Under the pieces are notes generated by a model that did not search any database, was not told the DNA's origin, and saw only the letters and a program-made list of their open reading frames with translations. From contig NZ_CP096184.1 of the NCBI RefSeq assembly GCF_020447105.2, forward strand, positions 1,302,001 through 1,366,000: 64,000 bases of DNA. Reading direction: 5' to 3'. A program made the position numbers and the translations under genes. The DNA comes from Demequina sp. TMPB413. Its GTDB lineage: Bacteria; Actinomycetota; Actinomycetes; Actinomycetales; Demequinaceae. Shown piece by piece: positions 46,700 to 55,227 of this stretch (positions are counted from its first letter, which is position 1; the number at the start of each line of letters is the position of its first letter).

Positions 46700-48892
46700 A
46701 TGCACGACGAGTCCACCGTCACGGCGGGACCCGGTCTGGACGCAGAACAGAGCGTCGTCGACACTCTCTATGCCAGGCTCGATGCACTCAGGGACGAGGC
46801 CAACGTCCGCCTTGTCGAGGTACGCCGCTCTGGGCCCTCAGGCTCGCCGCAGAACCGCTCCGAGCGCGACGCCTTCGCGACGCTCTATGAGGACCGCATC
46901 GCGCAACTCGACGCCGTCGAAGACCGTCTCTGTTTTGGCCGTCTCGACATGGCGTCACGTGAGCGGCTCTATGTAGGACGCATTGGCCTGTCAGACGAAG
47001 AACACGTGCCGCTCCTCACCGACTGGCGAGCCCCAGCCGCTACGCCCTTCTATGCCGCGACCGCCGCCCACCCCTCTGGCGTGATCAATCGCAGGCATCT
47101 GACGACTCGCGGACGCACCGTGATGGCGGTGGAAGACGACGTGCTCGACGTCGAGGCGCTGCGGGCGTCAGGCCAAGAGGAGTCGCTCGCGGGAGAGGGC
47201 GCGCTGCTGGCGGCCCTCGACGCGAAGCGCACAGGCCGGATGGGCGACATCGTCGCCACGATTCAGTCGGAGCAGGACGCCGTCATCAGGGCACCCATGC
47301 AAGGCGCGCTCGTGGTGCAAGGAGGACCTGGCACGGGCAAGACGGCCGTGGCGCTCCACCGCGCTGCCTACCTGCTCTATCACCACAGGGACTTGCTCGA
47401 AAGACGCGGCGTGCTCCTCATCGGGCCATCCACCTCGTTTCTTCGGTACATCGACCACGTCTTGCCATCGCTGGGAGAGACAGGCGCAGTCTCGACCACA
47501 TTGGCTGGGCTCGTGCGCGGAATCGGGCCAACGGTTCGCGAGGCTGACGACATCGCGATGCTCAAGGGCCGCGCTGACATGGCGGGCGTCATCCGCGCTG
47601 CCGTCCGCGAGCGCCAACGCGTGCCTCGCAAGGATCAAGAGTTCCGTGTCGACGGGCGGCCGGTGGTGCTCAAGCGCTCGGACGTGCGCGAAGCGCAATC
47701 GCGCGCTCGCCGCGACGGCAAGCCTCACAACGAGGCTCGGGCTGCCTTTGCGAAGGAGATGATCTCTCGCCTCTCGCGCCAGGTCGCCGACTATTTGGGT
47801 CCCGAAGTCGAAGAAGCCGACCGCAAAGAGATCGCGCGAGACTTGCGCGACGACAGGGACATCCGCGTGGCGATCAACCTGTGTTGGATGCCGATCACGC
47901 CTGTCGCGCTGCTGAGGGACCTGCTATCCAAGCGTCACCTGCTCGACGCTTGCGCCTCGCGTCTGTCTGTCGTCGAGCGTGACCTGCTGTCCAGGGAAGC
48001 CGACGCCCCGCTCACCGATGCCGATATCCCGCTCCTTGACGAAGCGGCAGAACTCCTGGGCGAACTGCCTCAGGCAGCCGCGCCCAAGCAGGATCGCAAG
48101 GCGGAGATTCAGTACGCCAAGGAAGTACTCGAGTCTTTCGGCGCCTCAAGCATGATCAAGGTCAGCGCCGAGATGCTCGCCGACCGCATGCAGGCGCCCA
48201 CGTTGCACCGCTCAGTGGCGGAACGTGCCGCGGAAGACAGGTCGTGGACATACGGCCACGTGGTCGTTGACGAAGCTCAGGAACTCTCCCCCATGGCCTG
48301 GCGGATGCTCTTGCGGCGCTGCCCCTCGCGCTCCTTCACGATCGTCGGCGACGTGGCCCAAACGTCGTCCCCTGCCGGCACCCGCTGGTGGCCGGAAACG
48401 ATGGACCCCCAGTTCCAGTCCGGCTGGCACCTTCGCGAACTCACGGTCAGCTATCGGATTCCGGCGGCTGTCGCTCAGGCTGCGCAGAGTTTCGCCCGCG
48501 CGGCGGGGCTTCCCGTGAGCGAGATCAGCGCTGCGCGCGAAGTCGACGACGCCGTGATGATGGTTGCGGTGACGCATTCGTCGGGCGTGGTGGCGGGGGC
48601 GCTTCGTACGGCAGCAGATGAGGTGGACTCGCTCGCCAAGCGAGATGGAGGCTTGGTCGCGATCATCGCGCCGAACCATTTGGTCACCGCCTTGACCGAC
48701 GGCGCGCCAGAGGGCGTCGAGGTGCTGACGGCGCGCGACGCCAAGGGACTTGAGTACGACGCCGTCGTGATCGCGAGCCCAGCCGACATCGCCGACGTCC
48801 CTGCCGACCTCTACGTCGCCCTCACGCGTCCCACGCGCAGACTGGTGCTCGTCCATGCGGGAGAACTGCCCTCGGGGCTCGTGGCGCTTTAG
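46700..48892 (+). CDS. helD: HelD-type UvrD/Rep-like helicase (RNA polymerase recycling)
   Basis: 730 residues. An N-terminal helical arm is followed by a superfamily 1 helicase core: Walker A GGPGTGKTA at about 208-216, the Walker B region VVVDEAQELSPMAWRML, QxxR-type motifs SYRIPAAVAQAA, and the C-terminal GLEYDAVVI...VALTRPTRRLVLVH. HelD in Gram-positives and mycobacteria pries apart stalled RNA polymerase complexes; HelR of Streptomyces is a rifampicin-resistance version. The sequence fits this group rather than UvrD DNA repair. GAAGGGG lies before ATG 46700. Confidence 0.88.
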   Translation: MHDESTVTAGPGLDAEQSVVDTLYARLDALRDEANVRLVEVRRSGPSGSPQNRSERDAFATLYEDRIAQLDAVEDRLCFGRLDMASRERLYVGRIGLSDEEHVPLLTDWRAPAATPFYAATAAHPSGVINRRHLTTRGRTVMAVEDDVLDVEALRASGQEESLAGEGALLAALDAKRTGRMGDIVATIQSEQDAVIRAPMQGALVVQGGPGTGKTAVALHRAAYLLYHHRDLLERRGVLLIGPSTSFLRYIDHVLPSLGETGAVSTTLAGLVRGIGPTVREADDIAMLKGRADMAGVIRAAVRERQRVPRKDQEFRVDGRPVVLKRSDVREAQSRARRDGKPHNEARAAFAKEMISRLSRQVADYLGPEVEEADRKEIARDLRDDRDIRVAINLCWMPITPVALLRDLLSKRHLLDACASRLSVVERDLLSREADAPLTDADIPLLDEAAELLGELPQAAAPKQDRKAEIQYAKEVLESFGASSMIKVSAEMLADRMQAPTLHRSVAERAAEDRSWTYGHVVVDEAQELSPMAWRMLLRRCPSRSFTIVGDVAQTSSPAGTRWWPETMDPQFQSGWHLRELTVSYRIPAAVAQAAQSFARAAGLPVSEISAAREVDDAVMMVAVTHSSGVVAGALRTAADEVDSLAKRDGGLVAIIAPNHLVTALTDGAPEGVEVLTARDAKGLEYDAVVIASPADIADVPADLYVALTRPTRRLVLVHAGELPSGLVAL

Positions 48893-48900
48893 CCCGGCGT

Positions 48901-48938
48901 GCCCCGTGGCGCGACGATGAACGTTCGCGTTGCGGGGC
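48901..48938 (+). terminator. strong hairpin after helD
   Basis: A 14-pair stem (48901-48914 with 48925-48938), including three G-U pairs, closes a 10-base loop 9 bases after the helD stop. The G-U pairs exist only in the plus-strand RNA, so it favours that direction. The T-run is poor (TCTGTG), so efficiency is uncertain. Confidence 0.6.
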
Positions 48939-48967
48939 GCTCTGTGCCGCTGATCAGCCCGGCAGGC

Positions 48968-49768
48968 TCAAGGCTTCTCGCACTGGCCGGCGCCTGCGGC
49001 CGCTAGCCCCGCCAGGTCGCCAGGTCCCCACGTGACAGTGGACGTCACCGCAGGGAACATCAGTTCGCTCTCATCGTTCACATGGTCGAGGCCGACCACG
49101 TGCGCGAGTTCGTGCATCACCAATGCCTTCGCTCGCGACCGATCCGCTTCGTCATTGAGGTCGGCCGGGAAGTCGTCAAGATCCAAGAGCACGGTTCCCG
49201 ACCTCAGATACTCGTCGGTGCCGTACGCGCCTCGCGTCACCATGGGACCGCCCACGCCAGACGTACTGCCTGCCAGATCGGCGGACTCGGCCTCCGTGCT
49301 CCAGCCAACCATCACCGGTGCCCAGCGCCATCCGTCGTCGTTGACGAGCGGTTCGCGATCGAAAGTGGCAGGCGTCCCTGTCAAGCCACCGCCGTCCCAC
49401 ACCAAGCCGGTGTGGACTTCAATCTCGCCGACCGCTTCCCGCACCACGTCAGCGGCTCCGGCAGGCATACGATCCGTCGATATCACCCACCGGATGGGGA
49501 TGCATGGGTCGTGGAGCACGTTGCCGTCAGCGGCAAGGTCGCGCAGCGCCCACTCGCCCGACGTCTGGGCAGTGACCACCGGCGCCAGTCGCTGAGGTTC
49601 TCCCGTGACGGGCGGAATCCTTACCGTCTGCCCATCCATGATCAGTGCGTTTCGATCCTCGCCCCAGTGAGCAAGGTCGGCAGGACGGACTCCGGCCGCA
49701 TAGAGCCCGGCGATGCCGAGTCCCGCGGTGACGAGCGCGATGGCAACGAGTCTGGCTGCGGCTTTCAC
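48968..49768 (-). CDS. secreted matrixin-like metalloprotease
   Basis: 266 residues. An N-terminal membrane or signal segment (about 5-26) is followed by an extracytoplasmic region. The zinc motif HELAHVVGLDH (His219, Glu220, His223, His229) and the downstream Met237 in ELMFP (Met turn) are those of the metzincin/matrixin superfamily. Cys89 and Cys263 may pair. Many bacterial matrixin-like proteins of this length occur in actinobacteria; no propeptide cysteine switch is obvious. Substrate unknown. It is convergent with helD. Confidence 0.85.
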   Translation of the reverse strand: MKAAARLVAIALVTAGLGIAGLYAAGVRPADLAHWGEDRNALIMDGQTVRIPPVTGEPQRLAPVVTAQTSGEWALRDLAADGNVLHDPCIPIRWVISTDRMPAGAADVVREAVGEIEVHTGLVWDGGGLTGTPATFDREPLVNDDGWRWAPVMVGWSTEAESADLAGSTSGVGGPMVTRGAYGTDEYLRSGTVLLDLDDFPADLNDEADRSRAKALVMHELAHVVGLDHVNDESELMFPAVTSTVTWGPGDLAGLAAAGAGQCEKP

Positions 49769-49824
49769 GTCTCAAGGTTCCCATGGTGGCGCCAAGTTGG
49801 TAAACGGGTCACAAGTGCGAGACC

Positions 49825-51030
49825 ATGACCTCCGTGCGCGCACTTCTCCTTGAAACACTTCATCCCCAGGCCACCGAAATCCTCGAAGCAGCCGGCGTCG
49901 CGGTCGAAAACCGCGCTGGCGCTCTTGACGAAGACGAACTCATCGAGGCCCTCCAAGGAGTCCACCTTCTTGGCATCAGGTCTAAGACCCAGGTTACTGA
50001 GCGCGTCCTGAAGGAAGCCCCCGATTTGATCGCGGTGGGCGCCTTCTCGATCGGCACCAACCAGATCGATCTCGCTGCCGCGGCCAGGAGTGGCGTCGCT
50101 ACCTTCAACGCGCCTTTTTCCAACACTCGCTCCGTGGTCGAGATGGCCGTGTCCGAGATGATCTCGCTGACGCGCCGCTTGCCAGATCACAACCGCCAGA
50201 TGCACGCGGGCGTGTGGTCAAAGTCGGCGATCGGTGCTCACGAGATCCGCGGTCGCACACTGGGCATCGTCGGCTACGGCAACATCGGTTCGCAACTATC
50301 AGTCATCGCCGAAGCACTCGGCATGAACGTCATCTTCTTCGACAGCGCTGAGAAGCTCGCGCTAGGCAATGCCACCAAGATGCCGACTCTCGAGTCGCTC
50401 TTGCGCGAGGCTGACATCGTGACCCTCCACGTCGACGGCCGCTCGGGCAACTCCGGGTTCTTCGGGCGTGAGCAGTTCGAGGCCATGAAGCCTGGCGCTC
50501 TGTTTCTCAACCTGTCACGAGGCTTCATCGTCGATATCGAGGGCCTCAAAGACTGCCTCGAGTCCGGGCAGATCGGCGGAGCAGCCGTCGACGTCTACCC
50601 GGTGGAACCGAAGACAAAGGGCGACCCTTTCTCCTCCCCGCTGCAGGGCTTGGCCAACGTCATCTTGACGCCGCATATCGGCGGATCGACGGAAGAGGCC
50701 CAGCGCGACATCGGCATCTTCGTCTCCACGCGCCTGCGCGACTACGTGCACCATGGTTCGACGTCGCTCTCGGTGAACTTGCCGAACCTGTCCCTCGACC
50801 AGCAGCAGGGCTCGCACAGGATCGCGCACCTGCACGTCAACACACCGGGTGTGCTCGCCGCGGTCAACCAAGTCTTCGCCGAGCACGGCGTCAACATCGA
50901 GGCGCAGATGCTCGCCACCCGTGGAGAGTTGGGTTACGTGGTCACAGATGTGGCAGCAGGAATCACGGACGACGCTGTTGTCGCCTTGTCCGAGATGCAG
51001 GCGACTGTTCGTCTGCGGGTGTTGTCATAA
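49825..51030 (+). CDS. serA: D-3-phosphoglycerate dehydrogenase
   Basis: 401 residues. It opens the serine pathway by oxidising 3-phosphoglycerate with NAD. The NAD loop GIVGYGNIGSQ, catalytic Arg in NLSRGFIVD, Glu in DVYPVEPKT and His in LTPHIGGSTEEAQ are visible. A C-terminal ACT domain (HRIAHLHVNTPGVLAAVNQVF) gives serine feedback. It is the short E. coli-type form; many actinobacteria use the longer form with an extra ASB domain (about 530 residues), so this variety is notable. Confidence 0.94.
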   Translation: MTSVRALLLETLHPQATEILEAAGVAVENRAGALDEDELIEALQGVHLLGIRSKTQVTERVLKEAPDLIAVGAFSIGTNQIDLAAAARSGVATFNAPFSNTRSVVEMAVSEMISLTRRLPDHNRQMHAGVWSKSAIGAHEIRGRTLGIVGYGNIGSQLSVIAEALGMNVIFFDSAEKLALGNATKMPTLESLLREADIVTLHVDGRSGNSGFFGREQFEAMKPGALFLNLSRGFIVDIEGLKDCLESGQIGGAAVDVYPVEPKTKGDPFSSPLQGLANVILTPHIGGSTEEAQRDIGIFVSTRLRDYVHHGSTSLSVNLPNLSLDQQQGSHRIAHLHVNTPGVLAAVNQVFAEHGVNIEAQMLATRGELGYVVTDVAAGITDDAVVALSEMQATVRLRVLS

Positions 51031-51074
51031 ACGCCAACGGAGTACCTTTCGCCAATCTTGCCCTGCCAGAAGAG

Positions 51075-53132
51075 TTGCTGAAGGCTCTTGCGCGGTTCGA
51101 ACTGACCACGGCGTTCCCCATTCAGTCGGCGACCATCGCCGACGCGATGGCTGGGCGCGACGTGTTGGGCAAGGCGCGCACCGGCTCCGGCAAGACACTC
51201 GCTTTTGGCTTGCCGATGCTGGCACGACTTGCTGGCGTCGATAGGCCTGCACCGCGTCGTCCCCTTGCGCTCGTCTTGGTGCCCACCCGTGAACTGGCGA
51301 TGCAAGTGGGGGACGCTCTCGAGCCCTACGCGCACGCGCTCGGCCTCTCGCACCGCCTGATCGCCGGCGGCCTGTCGATGTCAAAGCAGATCGTGTCGCT
51401 CGAACGCGGCGTTCACATGCTGGTCGCGACTCCTGGACGACTCAGCGATCTCATGCGGCGCGGCAATGTGGACCTCAGCGAAGTGATGATCACCGTCCTC
51501 GACGAGGCCGACCACATGGCGGAAATGGGCTTCGCCGAGGAGATCACAGAGATCCTGGACACCACCAGGCCCGACGCCCAGCGGCTCCTATTCTCGGCCA
51601 CCCTCGATGGGGTGGTCGACACCCTGGTCGCGCGCTTCATGACCGACCCCGTGCTGCACGATGTGACCGACGGCAAGGATGCGCCCAGCCAGCGCCACGT
51701 GGTCCTGTCGGTGCCTCCTCATGAGAAGTACAGGATGGCAACCAGGATCGCGGCACGAGAAGGCCGCACGCTGTGCTTTGTCCGCACCAAGCTCGCCGCC
51801 GACAGGGTCGCGGCCGACATGCGTTCTCAAGGGGTGCTCGCCGTTGCGCTGCACGGCGACCGCGCTCAAAACGAACGCAACTTGGCGATGACCGAGTTCC
51901 GTGCGGGCCGGCTACCCGTGCTCGTGGCGACGGATGTCGCAGCGCGTGGCATTCACGTCGACGCCGTCGACTTGGTCTTGCAGATCGATCCGCCGGCCGA
52001 CTACCGCGACTACACGCACAGGGCTGGGCGCACGGGTCGCGCTGGAGCTGACGGGCTTGCTGTGCTGCTCTCGCTCCCGCACCAGCGCAATGCCGTGCAG
52101 CGCATTCTCGACAATGCCGGGATCGACGCGGAGGAGGAGTCCTTCCGCACGATCGACGCCAAAGCGCTTGAACGCATCGACCAGCTCACCGGCGCCCAGG
52201 AGCCACACGGTGTTCCCGTGGACGAGCCGCTTCCCGCAGCGCGTTCGGAACGCCCCGGGAGGGGTCGCCGAGGTGAGCGGCCGAGCGCTCGCGGCGAGCG
52301 TGTGGGAGCGCGCAGCGATAGGTTCGCCTCGCGTCCTTCTTCGCGTCCGGCAGCCCGGCGCGACGACTCGAGCTTCGACCGCGAGCGGCTGACCGCCAAG
52401 GAGCGCGAACTCATTGCGCGCGAGCAGGCGCTCGCTGAACGAGAGCGACGTCTCGAGCAGGCAGAATCGCAAGGGAGCGGCTCACGCTCAGCTGCGACAG
52501 AGTCCTCGAACCGCAGCTCTTCCCCCCGCGCCTCTTCGCCACGCACCTCTTCCGCCAGCAGCTCTTCCACACAGCGCCCACCGCGCAGCGGGGCACCCAC
52601 GCACCGTCAAGAGCCGACCCGTGAGTCCTACGGGGCGCCTACGCACCGTGATCCCCGCGGACCTGACCGCAAGCCCTACCGGGGCAAGCCGGACGACAAC
52701 CGCTCAGATCGCGCGGCTCGCGACGACCGTGCCGAGCGCAAGCCCTACCGCGGCAAGCCGGACGACAACCGCCCCACTCGCGCGCCCCGCCCCGACCGCC
52801 CCAACCGCGCGCGACCACAGCGCGAAGGCTCGAACGACCGCGGACGCGACGGCGCCTCGAAACGGTGGACGGACAAGGCGGCGGATCGCCGCTCCCCTGG
52901 TCCGACGCGTGCTGAACGACGCGAGCGCGAGTTCGCCCCGCGCGACAACGAGGCTGCCGCACGCTTTGGCGACGATTTTGACCCCACCCGCACTCCGCGC
53001 AAGCCCCGCGCCAAGAAGAGCGCAGATGGCAAGAAGTCCAAGGGCTCAACAGGTAGCTCGAGCAGGCGCGGCAAGCCGCGCATCAAGGGCTCTGACAAGA
53101 AATCCGGTCCGAAGAAGCCCAAACGGAACTAG
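51075..53132 (+). CDS. DEAD-box RNA helicase
   Basis: 685 residues from TTG 51075. Q motif FPIQSAT, ATP loop [12 protein letters not shown] in [16 protein letters not shown], and [10 protein letters not shown] are all present, then a disordered basic Arg/Ser/Pro-rich tail (about 400-685) with a 69-bp repeat. The reading frame stays open upstream and encodes [14 protein letters not shown], the conserved aromatic-leucine segment that precedes the Q motif, so the true protein probably starts earlier. No ATG, GTG or TTG is found in this frame between the serA stop and 51075. A non-standard start near 51027 (ATAA overlap with the serA stop) is possible. Confidence 0.88.
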   Translation: MLKALARFELTTAFPIQSATIADAMAGRDVLGKARTGSGKTLAFGLPMLARLAGVDRPAPRRPLALVLVPTRELAMQVGDALEPYAHALGLSHRLIAGGLSMSKQIVSLERGVHMLVATPGRLSDLMRRGNVDLSEVMITVLDEADHMAEMGFAEEITEILDTTRPDAQRLLFSATLDGVVDTLVARFMTDPVLHDVTDGKDAPSQRHVVLSVPPHEKYRMATRIAAREGRTLCFVRTKLAADRVAADMRSQGVLAVALHGDRAQNERNLAMTEFRAGRLPVLVATDVAARGIHVDAVDLVLQIDPPADYRDYTHRAGRTGRAGADGLAVLLSLPHQRNAVQRILDNAGIDAEEESFRTIDAKALERIDQLTGAQEPHGVPVDEPLPAARSERPGRGRRGERPSARGERVGARSDRFASRPSSRPAARRDDSSFDRERLTAKERELIAREQALAERERRLEQAESQGSGSRSAATESSNRSSSPRASSPRTSSASSSSTQRPPRSGAPTHRQEPTRESYGAPTHRDPRGPDRKPYRGKPDDNRSDRAARDDRAERKPYRGKPDDNRPTRAPRPDRPNRARPQREGSNDRGRDGASKRWTDKAADRRSPGPTRAERREREFAPRDNEAAARFGDDFDPTRTPRKPRAKKSADGKKSKGSTGSSSRRGKPRIKGSDKKSGPKKPKRN
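52668..52772 (+). repeat. 69-bp-period repeat in the helicase tail
   Basis: A 36-base block at 52668-52703 recurs at 52737-52772 with one difference, encoding [12 protein letters not shown] twice. It sits in the basic tail of the DEAD-box helicase and may add RNA-binding units. Confidence 0.8.
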
Positions 53133-53641
53133 TCCGCTGCCGGCCCCCCTGAATCGAGGTTCTGGGCGTCGCCGGACGGCGCTGCTGCCGCACCGGGGCC
53201 TTCCGACCTCAAGTCGGCTATCGCCCTATCGAAGTCATCGAGGGTCGTGAAGGCCTGATAGACACTCGCGAATCGCAAGTAGGCGATCTCGTCGAGCTCC
53301 CTGAGCGGCGTCAAGATCTCAAGACCGATGTCGAGCGCGTCAATCTCTGCCTGCCCCGACTCCCTGATCGACTCCTCAACGCGTTGCGCGAGCAGCGCGA
53401 GATCATCGTCCGAAACGGGTCGGCCTTGGCAAGCCTTGCGAACCCCCGAGATGATCTTGCTACGCGAAAAGGGTTCGACAACGCCGGACCGCTTCACGAC
53501 CGATAGCGAGAAGGTTTCCACCGTGGAGAACCTGCGACCGCAGCTGGGGCACTGACGCCTGCGGCGGATGGCGGAACCGTCGTCGGCCGTGCGGGAATCA
53601 ATCACGCGGGAATCTGCGTGCCTGCAGAATGGGCAATGCAT
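53129..53641 (-). CDS. nrdR: transcriptional repressor NrdR
   Basis: 170 residues from ATG 53641 ([17 protein letters not shown]). The zinc ribbon uses Cys3, Cys6, Cys31 and Cys34; an ATP-cone domain follows ([27 protein letters not shown]). NrdR represses ribonucleotide reductase genes according to dATP/ATP level. The C-terminal extension (about 20 residues) is longer than in E. coli. Its stop and that of the DEAD-box helicase share CTAG. The lexA-LysM-nrdR arrangement matches mycobacteria. Confidence 0.95.
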   Translation of the reverse strand: MHCPFCRHADSRVIDSRTADDGSAIRRRRQCPSCGRRFSTVETFSLSVVKRSGVVEPFSRSKIISGVRKACQGRPVSDDDLALLAQRVEESIRESGQAEIDALDIGLEILTPLRELDEIAYLRFASVYQAFTTLDDFDRAIADLRSEGPGAAAAPSGDAQNLDSGGPAAD

Positions 53642-53708
53642 GGCACTACTGTGCCACGTCACGACCGATAGCCGCTTCAGCCAGGAACTTCGATCAGCGG
53701 TAAACGGG

Positions 53709-54008
53709 CTAACCGTAGATGGGAACGATCAGTTGATCGCCCTCGCGGATCGATGCCGACTCCATCACGTTCATGCTCTTGACGGTGGCAACGGTGTCCC
53801 GCACATTCCTGTCCGCGGGGGTGATCGACTGGGCAATGGACCACAACGTCTCACCCTGGGCAACGATGTGCGTATCAGTCGCGGCAGGCGCACCGGCCTC
53901 TTGGGCGAAGGCCTGTGGGGCCATGGCGAAGGCGATTCCTGCCAGAGTCGTCGCGACAACCCATCGGCGGACCCTCACTGCTGGGGTGTTCACCACGCGA
54001 ATCGTCAT
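53709..54008 (-). CDS. secreted LysM protein, probable SOS division inhibitor
   Basis: 99 residues from ATG 54008 (GGAGGAG upstream). A signal peptide ends near Ala35 (AFAQE), and one LysM domain (about 46-97, [16 protein letters not shown]...[12 protein letters not shown]) would bind peptidoglycan. The gene is divergent from lexA and shares its SOS-box region. Rv2719c (ChiZ) of M. tuberculosis, DivS of Corynebacterium and YneA of Bacillus hold the same place, and are damage-induced division inhibitors. So this function is likely but inferred from synteny, architecture and boxes. Confidence 0.85.
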   Translation of the reverse strand: MTIRVVNTPAVRVRRWVVATTLAGIAFAMAPQAFAQEAGAPAATDTHIVAQGETLWSIAQSITPADRNVRDTVATVKSMNVMESASIREGDQLIVPIYG

Positions 54009-54022
54009 GTCAACTCCTCCTT

Positions 54023-54052
54023 CGAACACTTGTTCGTAGAACGTGTGTTCTA
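54023..54052. promoter_or_regulatory. two SOS boxes in front of the LysM gene
   Basis: CGAACACTTGTTCG at 54023-54036 matches the Gram-positive LexA consensus CGAAC-N4-GTTCG exactly. TAGAACGTGTGTTCTA at 54037-54052 is a second full palindrome abutting it. They lie between the LysM gene start and its -10-like TAAGAAT, so LexA binding would block it. Confidence 0.85.
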
Positions 54053-54088
54053 TTCTTAACACATGCGGCCGACACGCCGCAAGAAAAA

Positions 54089-54104
54089 TCGAACATGTGT
54101 TTGA
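54089..54104. promoter_or_regulatory. SOS box in front of lexA
   Basis: TCGAACATGTGTTTGA, one base off the CGAAC-N4-GTTCG consensus, 94 bases before the lexA start. It fits weak autoregulation of lexA. Confidence 0.78.
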
Positions 54105-54197
54105 TTTCCGGGGCCTCGTGCCCTAACGTCAAGACCAAGGCAATCACCGGGGTCTGACACACACTCCGGCGCACAGCACACCGGCCGGGAGGACCCC

Positions 54198-54902
54198 ATG
54201 TCAGGCGAGGATCGCGACGCCACCATTCACGAGTTCCCCATGCCAGGTGGGGGCGTGACCGACCGTCAACGGCGGATTCTTGAGGCGATCAAGGAGTCGG
54301 TGGCCAACCGCGGCTATCCCCCGTCCATGCGGGAGATCGGCGAAGCGGTCGGGCTCAACTCCAGTTCCTCTGTCAAGCACCAGTTGAGCGCGCTCCAAGC
54401 AAAGGGCTACCTCCGTCAGGATCCTCACCGTCCGCGTGCACTTGAGGTGGTACTGCCGGAAGAGATCGCAGACGATGCGCCCTCATTGCCCGTCGTCCCA
54501 TTGGCACCGCCATCCGCGACGGACGGCCGCGTGGTCGACGTGCCCCTCGTCGGACGCATTGCCGCTGGCGGTCCTGTCCTTGCCGACCAACAAGTCGAGG
54601 ACGTCTTCGCGCTACCGCGCCAACTGACCGGCGACGGCGACCTCTTCATGCTCAACGTCTCGGGTGACTCGATGATCGATGCGGCCATCTGTGATGGCGA
54701 CTGGGTCGTGGTGCGCCGGCAAAACACGGCCGAGAATGGCGACATCGTCGCGGCTCTCCTGGACGACGAGGCGACCGTCAAGACGCTGCGGCGCAAAGAC
54801 GGCCAGGTGTGGCTCATGCCGCACAACCCTGCCTACACGCCTATCGACGGCACTCACGCCCGGATCATGGGCAAGGTTGTCTCGGTGATGCGCCGCCTCT
54901 AG
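54198..54902 (+). CDS. lexA: SOS repressor LexA
   Basis: 234 residues. A winged helix-turn-helix DNA-binding domain (about 20-85, [33 protein letters not shown]) is joined to an S24 self-cleavage domain. Cleavage falls at Ala123-Gly124 (GRIAAGGP); Ser158 in VSGDSM and Lys195 in ATVKTLRR form the dyad. The N-terminal 20 residues are longer than in E. coli. A box lies in its promoter, and it controls the divergent LysM gene. Confidence 0.96.
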   Translation: MSGEDRDATIHEFPMPGGGVTDRQRRILEAIKESVANRGYPPSMREIGEAVGLNSSSSVKHQLSALQAKGYLRQDPHRPRALEVVLPEEIADDAPSLPVVPLAPPSATDGRVVDVPLVGRIAAGGPVLADQQVEDVFALPRQLTGDGDLFMLNVSGDSMIDAAICDGDWVVVRRQNTAENGDIVAALLDDEATVKTLRRKDGQVWLMPHNPAYTPIDGTHARIMGKVVSVMRRL

Positions 54903-54912
54903 GCGTCGCCGC

Positions 54913-54933
54913 CCGGGCCAATGCGCTGCCCGG
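54913..54933. terminator. hairpin between lexA and the convergent small gene
   Basis: CCGGGC and GCCCGG at 54913-54918 and 54928-54933 form a 6-bp perfect stem with a 9-base loop, 11 bases after the lexA stop. T-runs are poor on both sides; a bidirectional terminator is possible. Confidence 0.4.
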
Positions 54934-54957
54934 TCCCTTCATGTCCAGGACAACGGC

Positions 54958-55227
54958 CTAGGAGGAGCGCCAACCGTCCTGCCAGTGGAAGGCTCCCTTG
55001 ATCGCTTGGCCCATGGCCTGCATCGCGTTTGCGATCGTGGTCTGGTAGACGCGCGAGCTGTCGGTGGTGGCCGCCTCGGCCATCGCCCGGCTCGACTTCT
55101 CGAAGTGCGCGAGGTACTCGGCGAAGCGCTCGCGCTCGGCCAGTTGTCCGCGAACGAAGTCCGCTGAATCGGCCCGCGCGGCGTCGGCGTCACCCGAGTG
55201 CGCGTCGGGCGTTGTCACATCTGTCAT
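54958..55227 (-). CDS. small protein of unknown function coupled to dinG
   Basis: 89 residues. ATG 55227 overlaps the dinG stop (ATGA), which supports translation. The sequence is acidic at the start and mostly helical (FVRGQLAERERFAEYLAHFEKSSRAMAEAA), ending WQDGWRSS. No cysteine, signal or known motif. It may be a minor partner of DinG, but this is only by position. Confidence 0.6.
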   Translation of the reverse strand: MTDVTTPDAHSGDADAARADSADFVRGQLAERERFAEYLAHFEKSSRAMAEAATTDSSRVYQTTIANAMQAMGQAIKGAFHWQDGWRSS

